Source: Acidimicrobiaceae bacterium
GTDB lineage: Bacteria > Actinomycetota > Acidimicrobiia > Acidimicrobiales > RAAP-2
NCBI GenBank assembly: GCA_030838245.1
Contig: JAUTXB010000310.1
Coordinates: 1 to 14,318 of the forward strand
DNA length: 14,318 bases
Direction: 5' to 3'
In this document: piece by piece, positions 1 through 6,919 of the stretch
Position numbering within the stretch: position 1 is the first letter of the stretch
How the letters are laid out: every line of letters begins with the position of its first letter
Made by a program: the position numbers and the translations under genes
The notes under the pieces: generated by a model
The model's database searches: none
Seen by the model: the letters and a program-made list of their open reading frames with translations, nothing else
What the model was told of the DNA's origin: nothing

Positions 1-2
1 GT

Positions 3-233
3 GTTCCGAGGAGCCTCCACGCCTGGTTCGAGATCGATGCCGTCGAGGGGGGAACGCGCATCCGGCACGTCGAAGAGCTCGACCTCGGCCACGGACCACT
101 CGGATGGCTGCACGACCTGATGGCCGGCAAGTGGTTCGCTCGCTCAGTTGAGGCCGAAGTAGCCGAGATCGGCCGACTTCTGGAAGCAGGCGAGCGTGGC
201 GGCGGCGTTTCCCGATCGAACGAACGGAGGTAG
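3..233 (+). CDS. SRPBCC/polyketide cyclase-like protein, C-terminal part (5' end outside window)
   Basis: An open frame runs in from the window edge and gives the last 76 residues of a protein. Seen: a strand-rich stretch with GGTRIRHVEEL followed by a long helix (KWFARSVEAEVAEIGRLLEAG). This is the ending expected of START-like SRPBCC ligand-binding domains (polyketide cyclase/dehydrase type), where the C-terminal helix closes over a hydrophobic pocket. The ligand cannot be inferred. The short tail after the helix is Arg/Gly-rich and probably disordered. It is transcribed toward fabD but separated from it by 322 nt, so membership of the fatty-acid operon is doubtful. Family assignment rests on the fold pattern of a fragment only; the reading frame itself is well supported because the other two forward frames have stops within it. 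Confidence 0.6.
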   Translation, partial: VPRSLHAWFEIDAVEGGTRIRHVEELDLGHGPLGWLHDLMAGKWFARSVEAEVAEIGRLLEAGERGGGVSRSNERR

Positions 234-555
234 CGGAAAAGCAGCAAGGATGCGGCCGATGGCAAGCGAGAAACCGGGCCACATGCTCGGGACTTTGGAG
301 GCGGAGTCCGGGACTGTGGAGGCGGAGTCCGTCGAGCCCTGGAGGTGAGGAACAACCCTGGAGGCGGAGGCGGAGTCCGCCTAATCCTGTGGGTGCGGAC
401 CGATCACCTGGGTGCCCCGATCGGTGCCCCGGCGAGAATTTGGCGCCATCCCGACCCGGTGACCCAACGGTAATCGGAAGATCCGAGCACTGCCGTGTCA
501 CACTTGACCAGCCGATGCGGTCGAATGGTTCGATCGCGTTCGAAAGGAGTCTGCG
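234..555. other. Non-coding gap upstream of fabD
   Basis: No gene is supported in this 322-nt stretch. It holds the tandem hairpin-forming repeats at 289-330, a related palindrome at 369-381, and an inverted repeat TCGAA (521-525) / TTCGA (539-543) just ahead of the fabD ribosome binding site. A TTGACC hexamer at 504-509 could be a -35 element, but no good -10 hexamer lies at the right distance, so I do not call a promoter. No hairpin followed by a T-run was seen that would end the upstream gene. The fatty-acid cluster promoter most likely lies here, by position only. Confidence 0.5.
289..330. repeat. Two tandem 21-bp repeats, each able to form a hairpin
   Basis: Two head-to-tail 21-bp copies (289-309 and 310-330) differ at one base. 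Each contains inverted arms GGACT and AGTCC around a 10-nt loop (arms 290-294/305-309 and 311-315/326-330). The core GGCGGAGTCC appears a third time at 369-378, where it extends into the 13-bp palindrome GGCGGAGTCCGCC (369-381). Possible roles are leader RNA hairpins, protein binding sites or plain minisatellite expansion; nothing here decides among them. Confidence 0.7.
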
Positions 556-1815
556 GTGTTGGCCTTCACGTTCCCCGGACAGGGGTCGCAGCGGTCAGGC
601 ATGGGGCGTGCCTGGGTCGACCATCCCTCGTGGGAAGTGACCGCTGAAGCATCCGAGACCGCTGGGCGAGATCTGAGCGCCCTCCTGCTCGACGCGCCAA
701 TGGAAGAGCTGACCCGAACGATCAATGCCCAACTGGCTACCTTCGTGATGAGCCTGATCGTGCTGGACGCAGTGGAGCGCCTGGGCCTCTCCCCCGCCGC
801 GTGCGCAGGCCACAGCCTGGGCGAATACACCGCCCTGGTGGCCTCCGGGGCCCTGTCCTTCACCGATGGCACCCGGCTGGTCATGGAGCGAGGCGATGCC
901 ATGCAGTTCGCCGCTGACGAGCAGCCCGGAACCATGGCCGCCATGCTCGGGATCTCCGACGACGACGCCGAAGCAGCATGCCAGCGAGCCGAGGACGACG
1001 TGTGGGTGGCCAACTACAACGCCCCCGGACAGGTAGTTATCGCCGGGACGGCCCAAGGCGTCGCCTCCGCATCCGAGCGGGCCAAGGAGCTCGGGGCCCG
1101 CAAGGTCCTCCCCATTCCCGTCTCCGGTGCGTTCCACACCGCCCTCATGCTTCCGGCCCGGTCCAGGCTCCGAAAGGCCCTCGCGGCTGTCGAGTTCCAC
1201 TCACCAGAGGTCCCGGTGGTGGCCAACGTCGACGCCCGGGTCCACACGGATCCGGCTGATTGGCCGGGTCTCCTCTCGGCCCAGCTGTGCAGCCCCGTCC
1301 GATGGCGCCAGACGCTCGAGACCTTGGCCGGACGGGGCGCTTCGGCCGTCATCGAGCTCGGCCCCGGTGGCGTTCTCACCGGGTTGCTCCGGCGCACGGT
1401 CCCGGATCTACGCGCCGTGACCATCACCGTCCCCGAGGATCTCGACAAGCTCATGGATGCGGTGGCCGGCCACGAGGTGTGGAATGCGCGGTCGCCGGCC
1501 CATCAAGGGGAGCACCTTTACACCTCGGAGCGGGTGATCGTGAGTCCCGCCGCCGGTGTGTTTGAGCCCGACGCTTCGTTGGCTGCGCTGGAGACCACCG
1601 CCCTGGCCGCCGCCACCGCCGCTCCGGGAAGCGGCGCGGGCGCCGAGCCGGGGTCTCTGTTGGCGGTGGGAGACCGTGTCGGGACGGTGGCCGGTACCAC
1701 AGACGTCAGGACACCGTTCGAAGGAATCCTGGTCCGATGGTTGGCCGTCCGGGGTGAACGGGTAGTTGAAGGTCAACCGGTGGTCTGGATCCGCGTGCCA
1801 GGAGGTAACGCATGA
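556..1815 (+). CDS. fabD: Malonyl-CoA:ACP transacylase with a C-terminal BCCP-like domain that lacks the biotin lysine
   Basis: Transfers malonyl from CoA to the acyl carrier protein, feeding type II fatty-acid elongation in the cytoplasm. Seen: oxyanion-hole motif GQGSQ (8-12), nucleophile elbow GHSLGEY with Ser87, malonate-binding Arg112, catalytic His194 (GAFHT) and Gln243. The GTG start is preceded by AAAGGAG (543-549) at 6-nt spacing. The protein has 419 residues against about 300-310 for the family. The extra part from about 310 resembles the biotinyl domain of AccB: VSPAAGVFEPD (329-339), an Ala/Gly-rich stretch, then LLAVGDRVGTV and TPFEG followed by GERVVEGQPVVWI (400-412). The position of the biotinyl AMKM motif reads GTTD, and there is no lysine after Lys298, so the domain cannot be biotinylated or lipoylated. 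The stop overlaps the fabH start (ATGA). The enzyme call is firm; the domain assignment is inferred from pattern. Confidence 0.95.
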   Translation: MLAFTFPGQGSQRSGMGRAWVDHPSWEVTAEASETAGRDLSALLLDAPMEELTRTINAQLATFVMSLIVLDAVERLGLSPAACAGHSLGEYTALVASGALSFTDGTRLVMERGDAMQFAADEQPGTMAAMLGISDDDAEAACQRAEDDVWVANYNAPGQVVIAGTAQGVASASERAKELGARKVLPIPVSGAFHTALMLPARSRLRKALAAVEFHSPEVPVVANVDARVHTDPADWPGLLSAQLCSPVRWRQTLETLAGRGASAVIELGPGGVLTGLLRRTVPDLRAVTITVPEDLDKLMDAVAGHEVWNARSPAHQGEHLYTSERVIVSPAAGVFEPDASLAALETTALAAATAAPGSGAGAEPGSLLAVGDRVGTVAGTTDVRTPFEGILVRWLAVRGERVVEGQPVVWIRVPGGNA

Positions 1816-2744
1816 GCGTTGGAGCGGCGATCACCGGGTGGGGCGGGGCGCTCCCGGCCACCGTCGTGACCAATGAGGATTTTGCCGATCGTCTCGATAC
1901 CACGGCCGAGTGGATCAGGGAGCGGACCGGCATCCGGGAACGGCGTATTGGCAGCACCACCGGGGCGTTGTCCATTGAGGCGGGACGGGCCGCACTCGAG
2001 TGCTCGGGCGTCGACCCGAGCACGATTGACCTCCTCGTCCTGTGCACGACCACGCCCGATCAGACGATGCCGGCAAACGCCGTGGCCGTGCACCACGAGT
2101 TGGGCCTGTCGGGCGGCGCCTACGACCTGAATGCGGCCTGTGCCGGGTTCGTCTACGGGCTCTTCGCCGGGTACGGGGCGCTGGCCACCGAGGCGATGTC
2201 GCGGGTGTTGGTCATCGGGAGCGACACCCTGTCCACCATCATCGACCAGACCGACCGCTCGACCGCCGTCCTGTTCGGGGACGGAGCAGGCGCGGTAGTC
2301 CTGGAGTCGATCCCGGGTGAGGATCGCTTCTTGTCCTGGGATCTGGGTGTGGACGGCTCGGCCCGCACGATCCTGCAGGCCGACCGGGGGGGTTATCTGA
2401 CCATGGAGGGCAGGGAGGTGTTCCGCCGGGCCGTGCGCCTGACCGTCGACTCGGCCACGATCGCGCTCGAGCGGGCCAAATGCACCCCGGACGACATCGC
2501 CATGTTCATTCCCCACCAGGCCAACCTTCGGATCATCGAAGCGGCGGCGCAGCGGATCGGCATTCCCCCCGAGCACACGGCCGTGACCATGGAGCGAACC
2601 GGCAACACGTCTGCCGCTTCCATACCTCTGGCCTTGACGGAGATCGCCGACGCCGGCCGGCTCGAGCACGGCGACCTCGTCTTGCTCTCGGGATTCGGTG
2701 CCGGCATGTCCTGGGGCAGCACGGTCATCCGTTGGGGCTCGTGA
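1812..2744 (+). CDS. fabH: Beta-ketoacyl-ACP synthase III
   Basis: Condenses an acyl-CoA primer with malonyl-ACP to start fatty-acid chains. The 310-residue thiolase-fold protein is of family length and carries the FabH triad: Cys110 in DLNAACAGF, His235 in FIPHQANLR and Asn265 in RTGNTSAAS. FGDGAGAVVL (155-164) and the C-terminal GFGAGMSWG are also typical. The ATG overlaps the fabD stop by four bases and has a strong AGGAGGT (1800-1806) inside the fabD 3' end, spaced 5 nt, so translation is coupled yet independently initiated. Primer preference (acetyl, or branched as in many actinobacteria) cannot be read from the sequence. Confidence 0.96.
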   Translation: MSVGAAITGWGGALPATVVTNEDFADRLDTTAEWIRERTGIRERRIGSTTGALSIEAGRAALECSGVDPSTIDLLVLCTTTPDQTMPANAVAVHHELGLSGGAYDLNAACAGFVYGLFAGYGALATEAMSRVLVIGSDTLSTIIDQTDRSTAVLFGDGAGAVVLESIPGEDRFLSWDLGVDGSARTILQADRGGYLTMEGREVFRRAVRLTVDSATIALERAKCTPDDIAMFIPHQANLRIIEAAAQRIGIPPEHTAVTMERTGNTSAASIPLALTEIADAGRLEHGDLVLLSGFGAGMSWGSTVIRWGS

Positions 2745-2790
2745 TCAGGAGCCACCGCAACCTCCAGTGCCATTCCCATGAGGAGCAGCT

Positions 2791-3558
2791 GTGACACCGA
2801 AGGAACCAGTTTCCGACGAGGTAGCCGGTCGGGTGGTCTTGATCACCGGGGGCACCCGAGGCATCGGGTTGGCGTGCGCCCGCTGGTTCCTGGACCGAGG
2901 CGACCGGGTGGCGGTGACGTCCCGGGGCGGTGTCGTGGACGGCGTCGGCATTGATTCCGGTGACCTGTCCGGTCGCTTTCTCTCGCTTACCTGCGATGTG
3001 ACCGACAGCGACCAGGTCGACAGCGCCTTCTCGACGGTCGAAGAGGCTTGGGGCCCGGTCGAGGTCCTGGTGGCCAATGCCGGCATCACTCGGGACACGC
3101 TCATCTTGCGGATGAACGACGAGACGTGGGGCGACGTGATCGATACCAACCTCACCGGGGCCTTCCGGGTGTGCAAGCGGGCCATCTCCAAGATGCTGCG
3201 GCTTCACCGCGGTCGGATCATCCTCGTGTCATCGGTGAGCGCCTTCATGGGCTCGCCCGGGCAGGTCAACTACGGAGCGGCCAAAGCCGGCTTGGTCGGC
3301 ATGGCCCGCGCCCTGGCCCGTGAGGTCGCCACCAGGGCGATCACCGTCAATGTGGTCGCACCGGGGCTGACCGACACCGATATGCTCACGGCCCTCGGAG
3401 ACGAGCGAACTGCCCAGCTCAAGGCATTGGTCCCCCTGGGACGGACGGCGGAGCCCGAAGAGGTCGCTGAGGCCGTCGGGTTCCTGGCCTCGGGTGGGGC
3501 GGCGTACATTACGGGCGCCCTGCTGCCGGTCGACGGCGGACTGGCCATGGGGCTGTAA
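2791..3558 (+). CDS. fabG: 3-oxoacyl-ACP reductase
   Basis: NADPH-dependent short-chain dehydrogenase that reduces 3-oxoacyl-ACP to 3-hydroxyacyl-ACP. Seen in 255 residues: Rossmann glycine motif TGGTRGIG (19-26), NAG (96-98), Asn120 and the catalytic Ser148-Tyr161-Lys165 set (SSVSAF and YGAAK). It ends in the usual ITGALLPVDGG segment. The GTG start is set by AGGAG (2781-2785) at 5-nt spacing; about a dozen residues precede the first strand, slightly longer than E. coli FabG. It lies 46 nt after fabH and 111 nt before acpP. SDR enzymes are hard to separate by sequence, but the position among fabH, acpP and fabF makes FabG the natural call. Confidence 0.93.
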   Translation: MTPKEPVSDEVAGRVVLITGGTRGIGLACARWFLDRGDRVAVTSRGGVVDGVGIDSGDLSGRFLSLTCDVTDSDQVDSAFSTVEEAWGPVEVLVANAGITRDTLILRMNDETWGDVIDTNLTGAFRVCKRAISKMLRLHRGRIILVSSVSAFMGSPGQVNYGAAKAGLVGMARALAREVATRAITVNVVAPGLTDTDMLTALGDERTAQLKALVPLGRTAEPEEVAEAVGFLASGGAAYITGALLPVDGGLAMGL

Positions 3559-3669
3559 AATCGGAGATTCGGCAGTAGCTGGCCCCGGATTCGACCCACT
3601 GCATTCGGTTCGACATCCGGTTCGATCCGAAGATCGCAACACCCACAACCATCAAAAAGGAGTGTCACG
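3559..3669 (+). promoter_or_regulatory. fabG-acpP intergenic leader with inverted and direct repeats
   Basis: This 111-nt gap is the longest inside the fatty-acid cluster. It contains CCGGAT (3585-3590) facing ATCCGG (3615-3620), a direct repeat CGGTTCGA at 3606-3613 and 3618-3625, and TTCGG (3604-3608) facing CCGAA (3627-3631). The last 30 nt before the acpP start are A/C-rich and end in AAGGAG (3657-3662). ACP is usually needed in excess over its partner enzymes, so an extra promoter or a processing hairpin here is plausible. No convincing -35/-10 pair was found; the regulatory role is inference. Confidence 0.35.
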
Positions 3670-3909
3670 GTGAGCAACGAGGACGCATTCGAGAAGTTCC
3701 GTGAGTGTGCCGTCGAGGTACTGCAGGTTCCTGCCGACAAGGTGACCAAAGAGGCCCGGTTCGCCGAGGATCTCGACGCCGACAGCCTTGACCTCGTCGA
3801 GCTGGTGATGGCGCTCGAGGAGTCATTCGACGTCACGGTCGAAGAAACCGAGCTCGAGGGGATCGAGACGATCGGACAGGCCTTCGATCTGATCTCCGCA
3901 AAACTCTGA
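3670..3909 (+). CDS. acpP: Acyl carrier protein
   Basis: Small acidic four-helix carrier that holds growing acyl chains on a 4'-phosphopantetheine arm. The 79-residue product shows the attachment motif DADSLDLVEL with Ser39 as the modified residue, and the acidic helix II that docks with FAS enzymes (LVELVMALEESF). The GTG start has AAGGAG seven bases upstream. The stop TGA shares its last base with the fabF ATG. Position between fabG and fabF marks it as the fatty-acid ACP and not a polyketide or peptide carrier. Confidence 0.97.
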   Translation: MSNEDAFEKFRECAVEVLQVPADKVTKEARFAEDLDADSLDLVELVMALEESFDVTVEETELEGIETIGQAFDLISAKL

Positions 3910-5105
3910 TGCTGTTGGGTATCGGTCCATCCGGGCCATACGTCGGCCGCCGGGTAGCGATCACCGGTATCGGGGCCGTGTCCTGTTGCGGCGTAGGTAT
4001 CGAGGCCCTGTGGACCGGCTTGAACGGCCCTCCTCCGGTTGGCGAACGCCGAGTCCCCGATTTCGACCCCACCGTCTGGTTCAACCCGAAAGAGGCACGA
4101 CAGGTCGACCGGTTCGCCCAGTTCTCGGTGGCCGCGGCCGAGATGGCGCTCGAGGACGCCGGCGAGCTCGGCGCCGACCCCGCCCGTTCCGGCGTGGTCA
4201 TGGGTACCGGCGTTGGTGGTTTCGAGACCCTTCAGGCCCAGACGCTCGTGTACGGCGAAAAGGGGGCCCGGCGCGTCTCCCCCCGCCTGGTCCCGATGAT
4301 GATGTCCAATGCCGGCGCAGCCCGGGTGTCGATCCGAGCAGGATGGACCGGACCGTCGGAGACCATCACCACGGCCTGTGCGGCCGGGACGCACAGCATT
4401 GGCTATGCCGCCCGCCTGGTGGCTTCGGGTCGGTGCGACGTGGCCATCGGTGGCGGCGCCGAGGCGGCCATGACCGAAGTGGGGATCGCCGCCTTCGCCA
4501 ACATGACCGCCCTGTCGACATCGGGCAACTCCCGGCCCTTCGACATCCGGCGGGACGGGTTCGTGATCACCGAAGGAGCCGGCGCCCTGGTCCTCGAGGA
4601 CTGGGATCACGCCGTCGCTCGCGGCGCACGCATCTACGGCGAGTTGACCGGTGCGGCCAGCACGTCCGATGCCCATGACATTGTCGCCCCCGTTCCGAGC
4701 GGTGTAGGCGCAGCCGCATGCATGGAGCTGGCCATAGAGGACGCCCAGTTGATGCCGGCCGACATTCGCCAGATCAACGCCCACGGCACGTCCACGCCAT
4801 TGAACGACAAGGCGGAGGCCGAAGCCATCGTCAAGGTGTTCAGCGGGTCGGCCCCCCCGGTGACCTCGACCAAGGGCATCACCGGGCACGGGCTCGGGGC
4901 CGCAGGGGCCATCGAGGCAGTGGCCGTCGTGCTGAGCATCGACAAGGGCCTCATCCCCCCGACCGCCGGGCACGAGCAGCCCGATCCCGATATCCACATC
5001 GAGGTCGTCTCCGGGGAGGCTCGCCCGTGGGAACCGGGTCCAGTGCTCAGCAATTCCTTCGGTTTCGGCGGCCACAATGGCTGCCTAGTCATCACACCCG
5101 CATAG
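3909..5105 (+). CDS. fabF: Beta-ketoacyl-ACP synthase II
   Basis: Elongating condensing enzyme that joins acyl groups to malonyl-ACP. The 398-residue protein carries the KAS I/II set: Cys157 in TTACAAG, His292 in NAHGTSTPLND and His327 with Lys322 in KGITGHGLGAAG. The glycine-rich SNSFGFGGHN near the C-terminus is also diagnostic. The ATG overlaps the acpP stop by one base (TGATG) and I see no Shine-Dalgarno before it, so translation probably depends on re-initiation after acpP. About twelve residues precede the first strand (VAITGIG). Only one KAS II gene is present here, unlike the kasA-kasB pair of mycobacteria. KAS I versus II specificity is not decided by these motifs. Confidence 0.95.
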   Translation: MLLGIGPSGPYVGRRVAITGIGAVSCCGVGIEALWTGLNGPPPVGERRVPDFDPTVWFNPKEARQVDRFAQFSVAAAEMALEDAGELGADPARSGVVMGTGVGGFETLQAQTLVYGEKGARRVSPRLVPMMMSNAGAARVSIRAGWTGPSETITTACAAGTHSIGYAARLVASGRCDVAIGGGAEAAMTEVGIAAFANMTALSTSGNSRPFDIRRDGFVITEGAGALVLEDWDHAVARGARIYGELTGAASTSDAHDIVAPVPSGVGAAACMELAIEDAQLMPADIRQINAHGTSTPLNDKAEAEAIVKVFSGSAPPVTSTKGITGHGLGAAGAIEAVAVVLSIDKGLIPPTAGHEQPDPDIHIEVVSGEARPWEPGPVLSNSFGFGGHNGCLVITPA

Positions 5106-5132
5106 CCGGGTGACCACGCTGCCGGCGGGCGC

Positions 5133-6788
5133 ATGACCACGAAGCCGCCCGTCGACGACCTGGACGTCGGCGCGTTCTCGGCCGTCGGCCCATGGCTGGT
5201 CGAACCCGATGGCATGAGCTGGCGAACCGGCATCGATGCCCTGCGTTCCCAGGTGGCGTCCGAGGCTCCGAAGCTGGTCAGGCGACGCCGCTTCCCGCCC
5301 GGGAAGAGGGCCCTGCGGGTGGGTGCGCATCTCGGGTGGGCCCTGGGCATGTGGGCCATCAGGGAGCGGGGGACGGATCGATCCCGGACGGGCCTGTCCC
5401 GGCGGCTCCGCCCCGCCTTCGAAACGCTCGGACCCACCTACATCAAGCTGGGCCAGATCCTGTCCTCCGGTGAGGGCGTGTTCCCCGAGGAGCTGGTGGC
5501 CGAGTTCCGCCTGCTCCGCGACCGGGTGCCACCCGAACCGTTCTCCCATGTCCGCCGGACGATCGAAGAGGACCTGGGTCGGCCGCTGGCCGAGGTGTTC
5601 ACATCGTTCGACAGCACGCCGATCGCCTCGGCTTCGATCGCCCAGGTTCACTCGGCCACTCTCCGGACGGGCGAGCGGGTGGTGGTCAAGGTGCAACGCC
5701 GGAGGGTCGGGGCCCTCGTCCGCCAGGACATCGCTGCCATGTCGTGGATCGCGCCGATGCTCATCGGCCGCATTCCCATCGCGGCACTGACCAATCCACC
5801 AGCACTGGTCGACTTGTTCGCAGAGACAATCGTCGAAGAGCTCGACTTCCGGCTCGAAGCCGAGAACATGCTCGATATCGCCCACATCCTGGCCGACACC
5901 GATCAGCGCTCCATCGTGGTTCCCCGGCCCCACCCCACGCTGATCACCAAGAGGGTGCTCGTCATGCAGCGCCTGGATGGCTTTGCCTGGGGGGACGCAG
6001 CCGGCATGCGCGCCGCCGGCATCGATACCGCGGCCGTGCTCCGAGCCGGCCTGATCGCCTTCCTCGAGGGCGTGCTCCTCTACGGCGTGTTCCATGGTGA
6101 TCTGCACGGTGGCAACCTTCTCGTCCAGCGCGACGGCACGGTAGGGCTGCTCGACTTCGGCATCACCGGTCGCCTCGGCCACGCCAAGCGGCTTGCCTTT
6201 CTGCGCCTACAGGTGGGAGCCACCACCAATAACGTGACCATCCAGGTCGAAGCACTCAGGGACCTGGGAGCGCTACCCATCGATGTCGACATCGAGGCGG
6301 TCATCGCCGACCTTGCCCTCGACCGCCCACCTCCCGACCCGACGAACATGACCGCGGACGAGATGGCCGATCAGCTCCGGGACGTGACCAAGGCCCTGTT
6401 GGGATATGGCGCCAAGTTGCCTAAGGAGCTCATGCTCTTTGTAAAGAACCTGCTGTTCTTGAACGGCTCGATGGCCATCATGGCGCCTGACGTGGACATT
6501 CTCGGCGAAGTTCTGGCCATCGTGACTTACTTCTCCGAGAACCACGGGGAGCGGATCGCCCGGGAGATGGGAGTCGAGCTGTCGGACATTCCTGTTGACC
6601 TCGACGGCTACCGAGCAGCGATCGGGTACACCGATCCATCGGATCGGATCACCTTTCGGGAGCTGCAGGAACGTCGCGACCTCATCCGTCGGCGAATGCA
6701 CGACCGCCACGCAGGACGTCGCCGGGCCCGGTTGGCACTCGGCTCCCAGCTTCGGCGTCGTCGCCCCCGCACTCGCCACCACCGCTGA
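5133..6788 (+). CDS. ABC1/UbiB-family atypical protein kinase-like protein
   Basis: Member of the ABC1/ADCK/UbiB group, whose bacterial forms act as ATPases or kinases tied to quinone or isoprenoid lipid metabolism. Seen in 551 residues: the signature KLGQ (105-108), alanine-rich nucleotide loop ASASIAQVHSA (165-175), Lys186 in VVVKVQ, the ETIVEELDF segment (231-239), catalytic loop HGDLHGGN (321-328) and metal-binding DFG (341-343). The C-terminus is very basic (RRRRPRTRHH), and I see no clear transmembrane pair like that of E. coli UbiB. The start lies 27 nt after fabF with a poor ribosome site (GGCGGG); an in-frame stop at 5112-5114 rules out earlier starts. The physiological target is unknown, and quinone synthesis genes are absent here, so no symbol is given. 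Confidence 0.9.
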   Translation: MTTKPPVDDLDVGAFSAVGPWLVEPDGMSWRTGIDALRSQVASEAPKLVRRRRFPPGKRALRVGAHLGWALGMWAIRERGTDRSRTGLSRRLRPAFETLGPTYIKLGQILSSGEGVFPEELVAEFRLLRDRVPPEPFSHVRRTIEEDLGRPLAEVFTSFDSTPIASASIAQVHSATLRTGERVVVKVQRRRVGALVRQDIAAMSWIAPMLIGRIPIAALTNPPALVDLFAETIVEELDFRLEAENMLDIAHILADTDQRSIVVPRPHPTLITKRVLVMQRLDGFAWGDAAGMRAAGIDTAAVLRAGLIAFLEGVLLYGVFHGDLHGGNLLVQRDGTVGLLDFGITGRLGHAKRLAFLRLQVGATTNNVTIQVEALRDLGALPIDVDIEAVIADLALDRPPPDPTNMTADEMADQLRDVTKALLGYGAKLPKELMLFVKNLLFLNGSMAIMAPDVDILGEVLAIVTYFSENHGERIAREMGVELSDIPVDLDGYRAAIGYTDPSDRITFRELQERRDLIRRRMHDRHAGRRRARLALGSQLRRRRPRTRHHR

Positions 6789-6790
6789 TC

Positions 6791-6895
6791 GGCTGCCCGC
6801 TGATCGGTTGTTCACCGGTCGGTTGTTCACCGGTCGGTTGTTCACCGGTCGGTTGTCCGCTGATCTACTGGTCACCGATCTACTGGTCACCGATC
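6791..6895. repeat. Seven-unit 15-bp tandem array between convergent genes
   Basis: Seven contiguous 15-bp units fill most of the 131-nt space between the kinase gene and trpA. Units two to four (6806-6820, 6821-6835, 6836-6850) are identical: GGTTGTTCACCGGTC. Units one (6791-6805) and five (6851-6865) are variants ending CCGCTGATC. Units six and seven (6866-6880, 6881-6895) are identical to each other: TACTGGTCACCGATC. Every unit ends in GRTC or GATC, so junctions read GATCGG or GGTCGG. There are no spacers, so it is not a CRISPR. CCGATC (6875-6880) and GATCGG (6892-6897) can pair, but there is no T-run. It may affect ends of both converging transcripts; that is inference. Confidence 0.85.
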
Positions 6896-6919
6896 GGCTC
6901 CATGACCCGCGGCGTGGAA

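Noticed and set aside
504..532. Sigma-70 type promoter for fabD from TTGACC
   Set aside because: No acceptable -10 hexamer lies 16-18 bp downstream, so the -35 match alone is not enough.
389..640. 83-codon plus-strand frame upstream of fabD
   Set aside because: It overlaps the fabD start in another frame, has no ribosome site and no protein-like features.
3270..5075. 601-codon minus-strand open frame opposite fabG, acpP and fabF
   Set aside because: It is antisense to three genes with complete catalytic motifs, and its protein is Gly/Arg/His-rich with no recognisable domain. Long antisense frames are common in GC-rich DNA.
6791..6895. CRISPR array
   Set aside because: Units are 15 bp and contiguous, with no spacers and no cas genes nearby.
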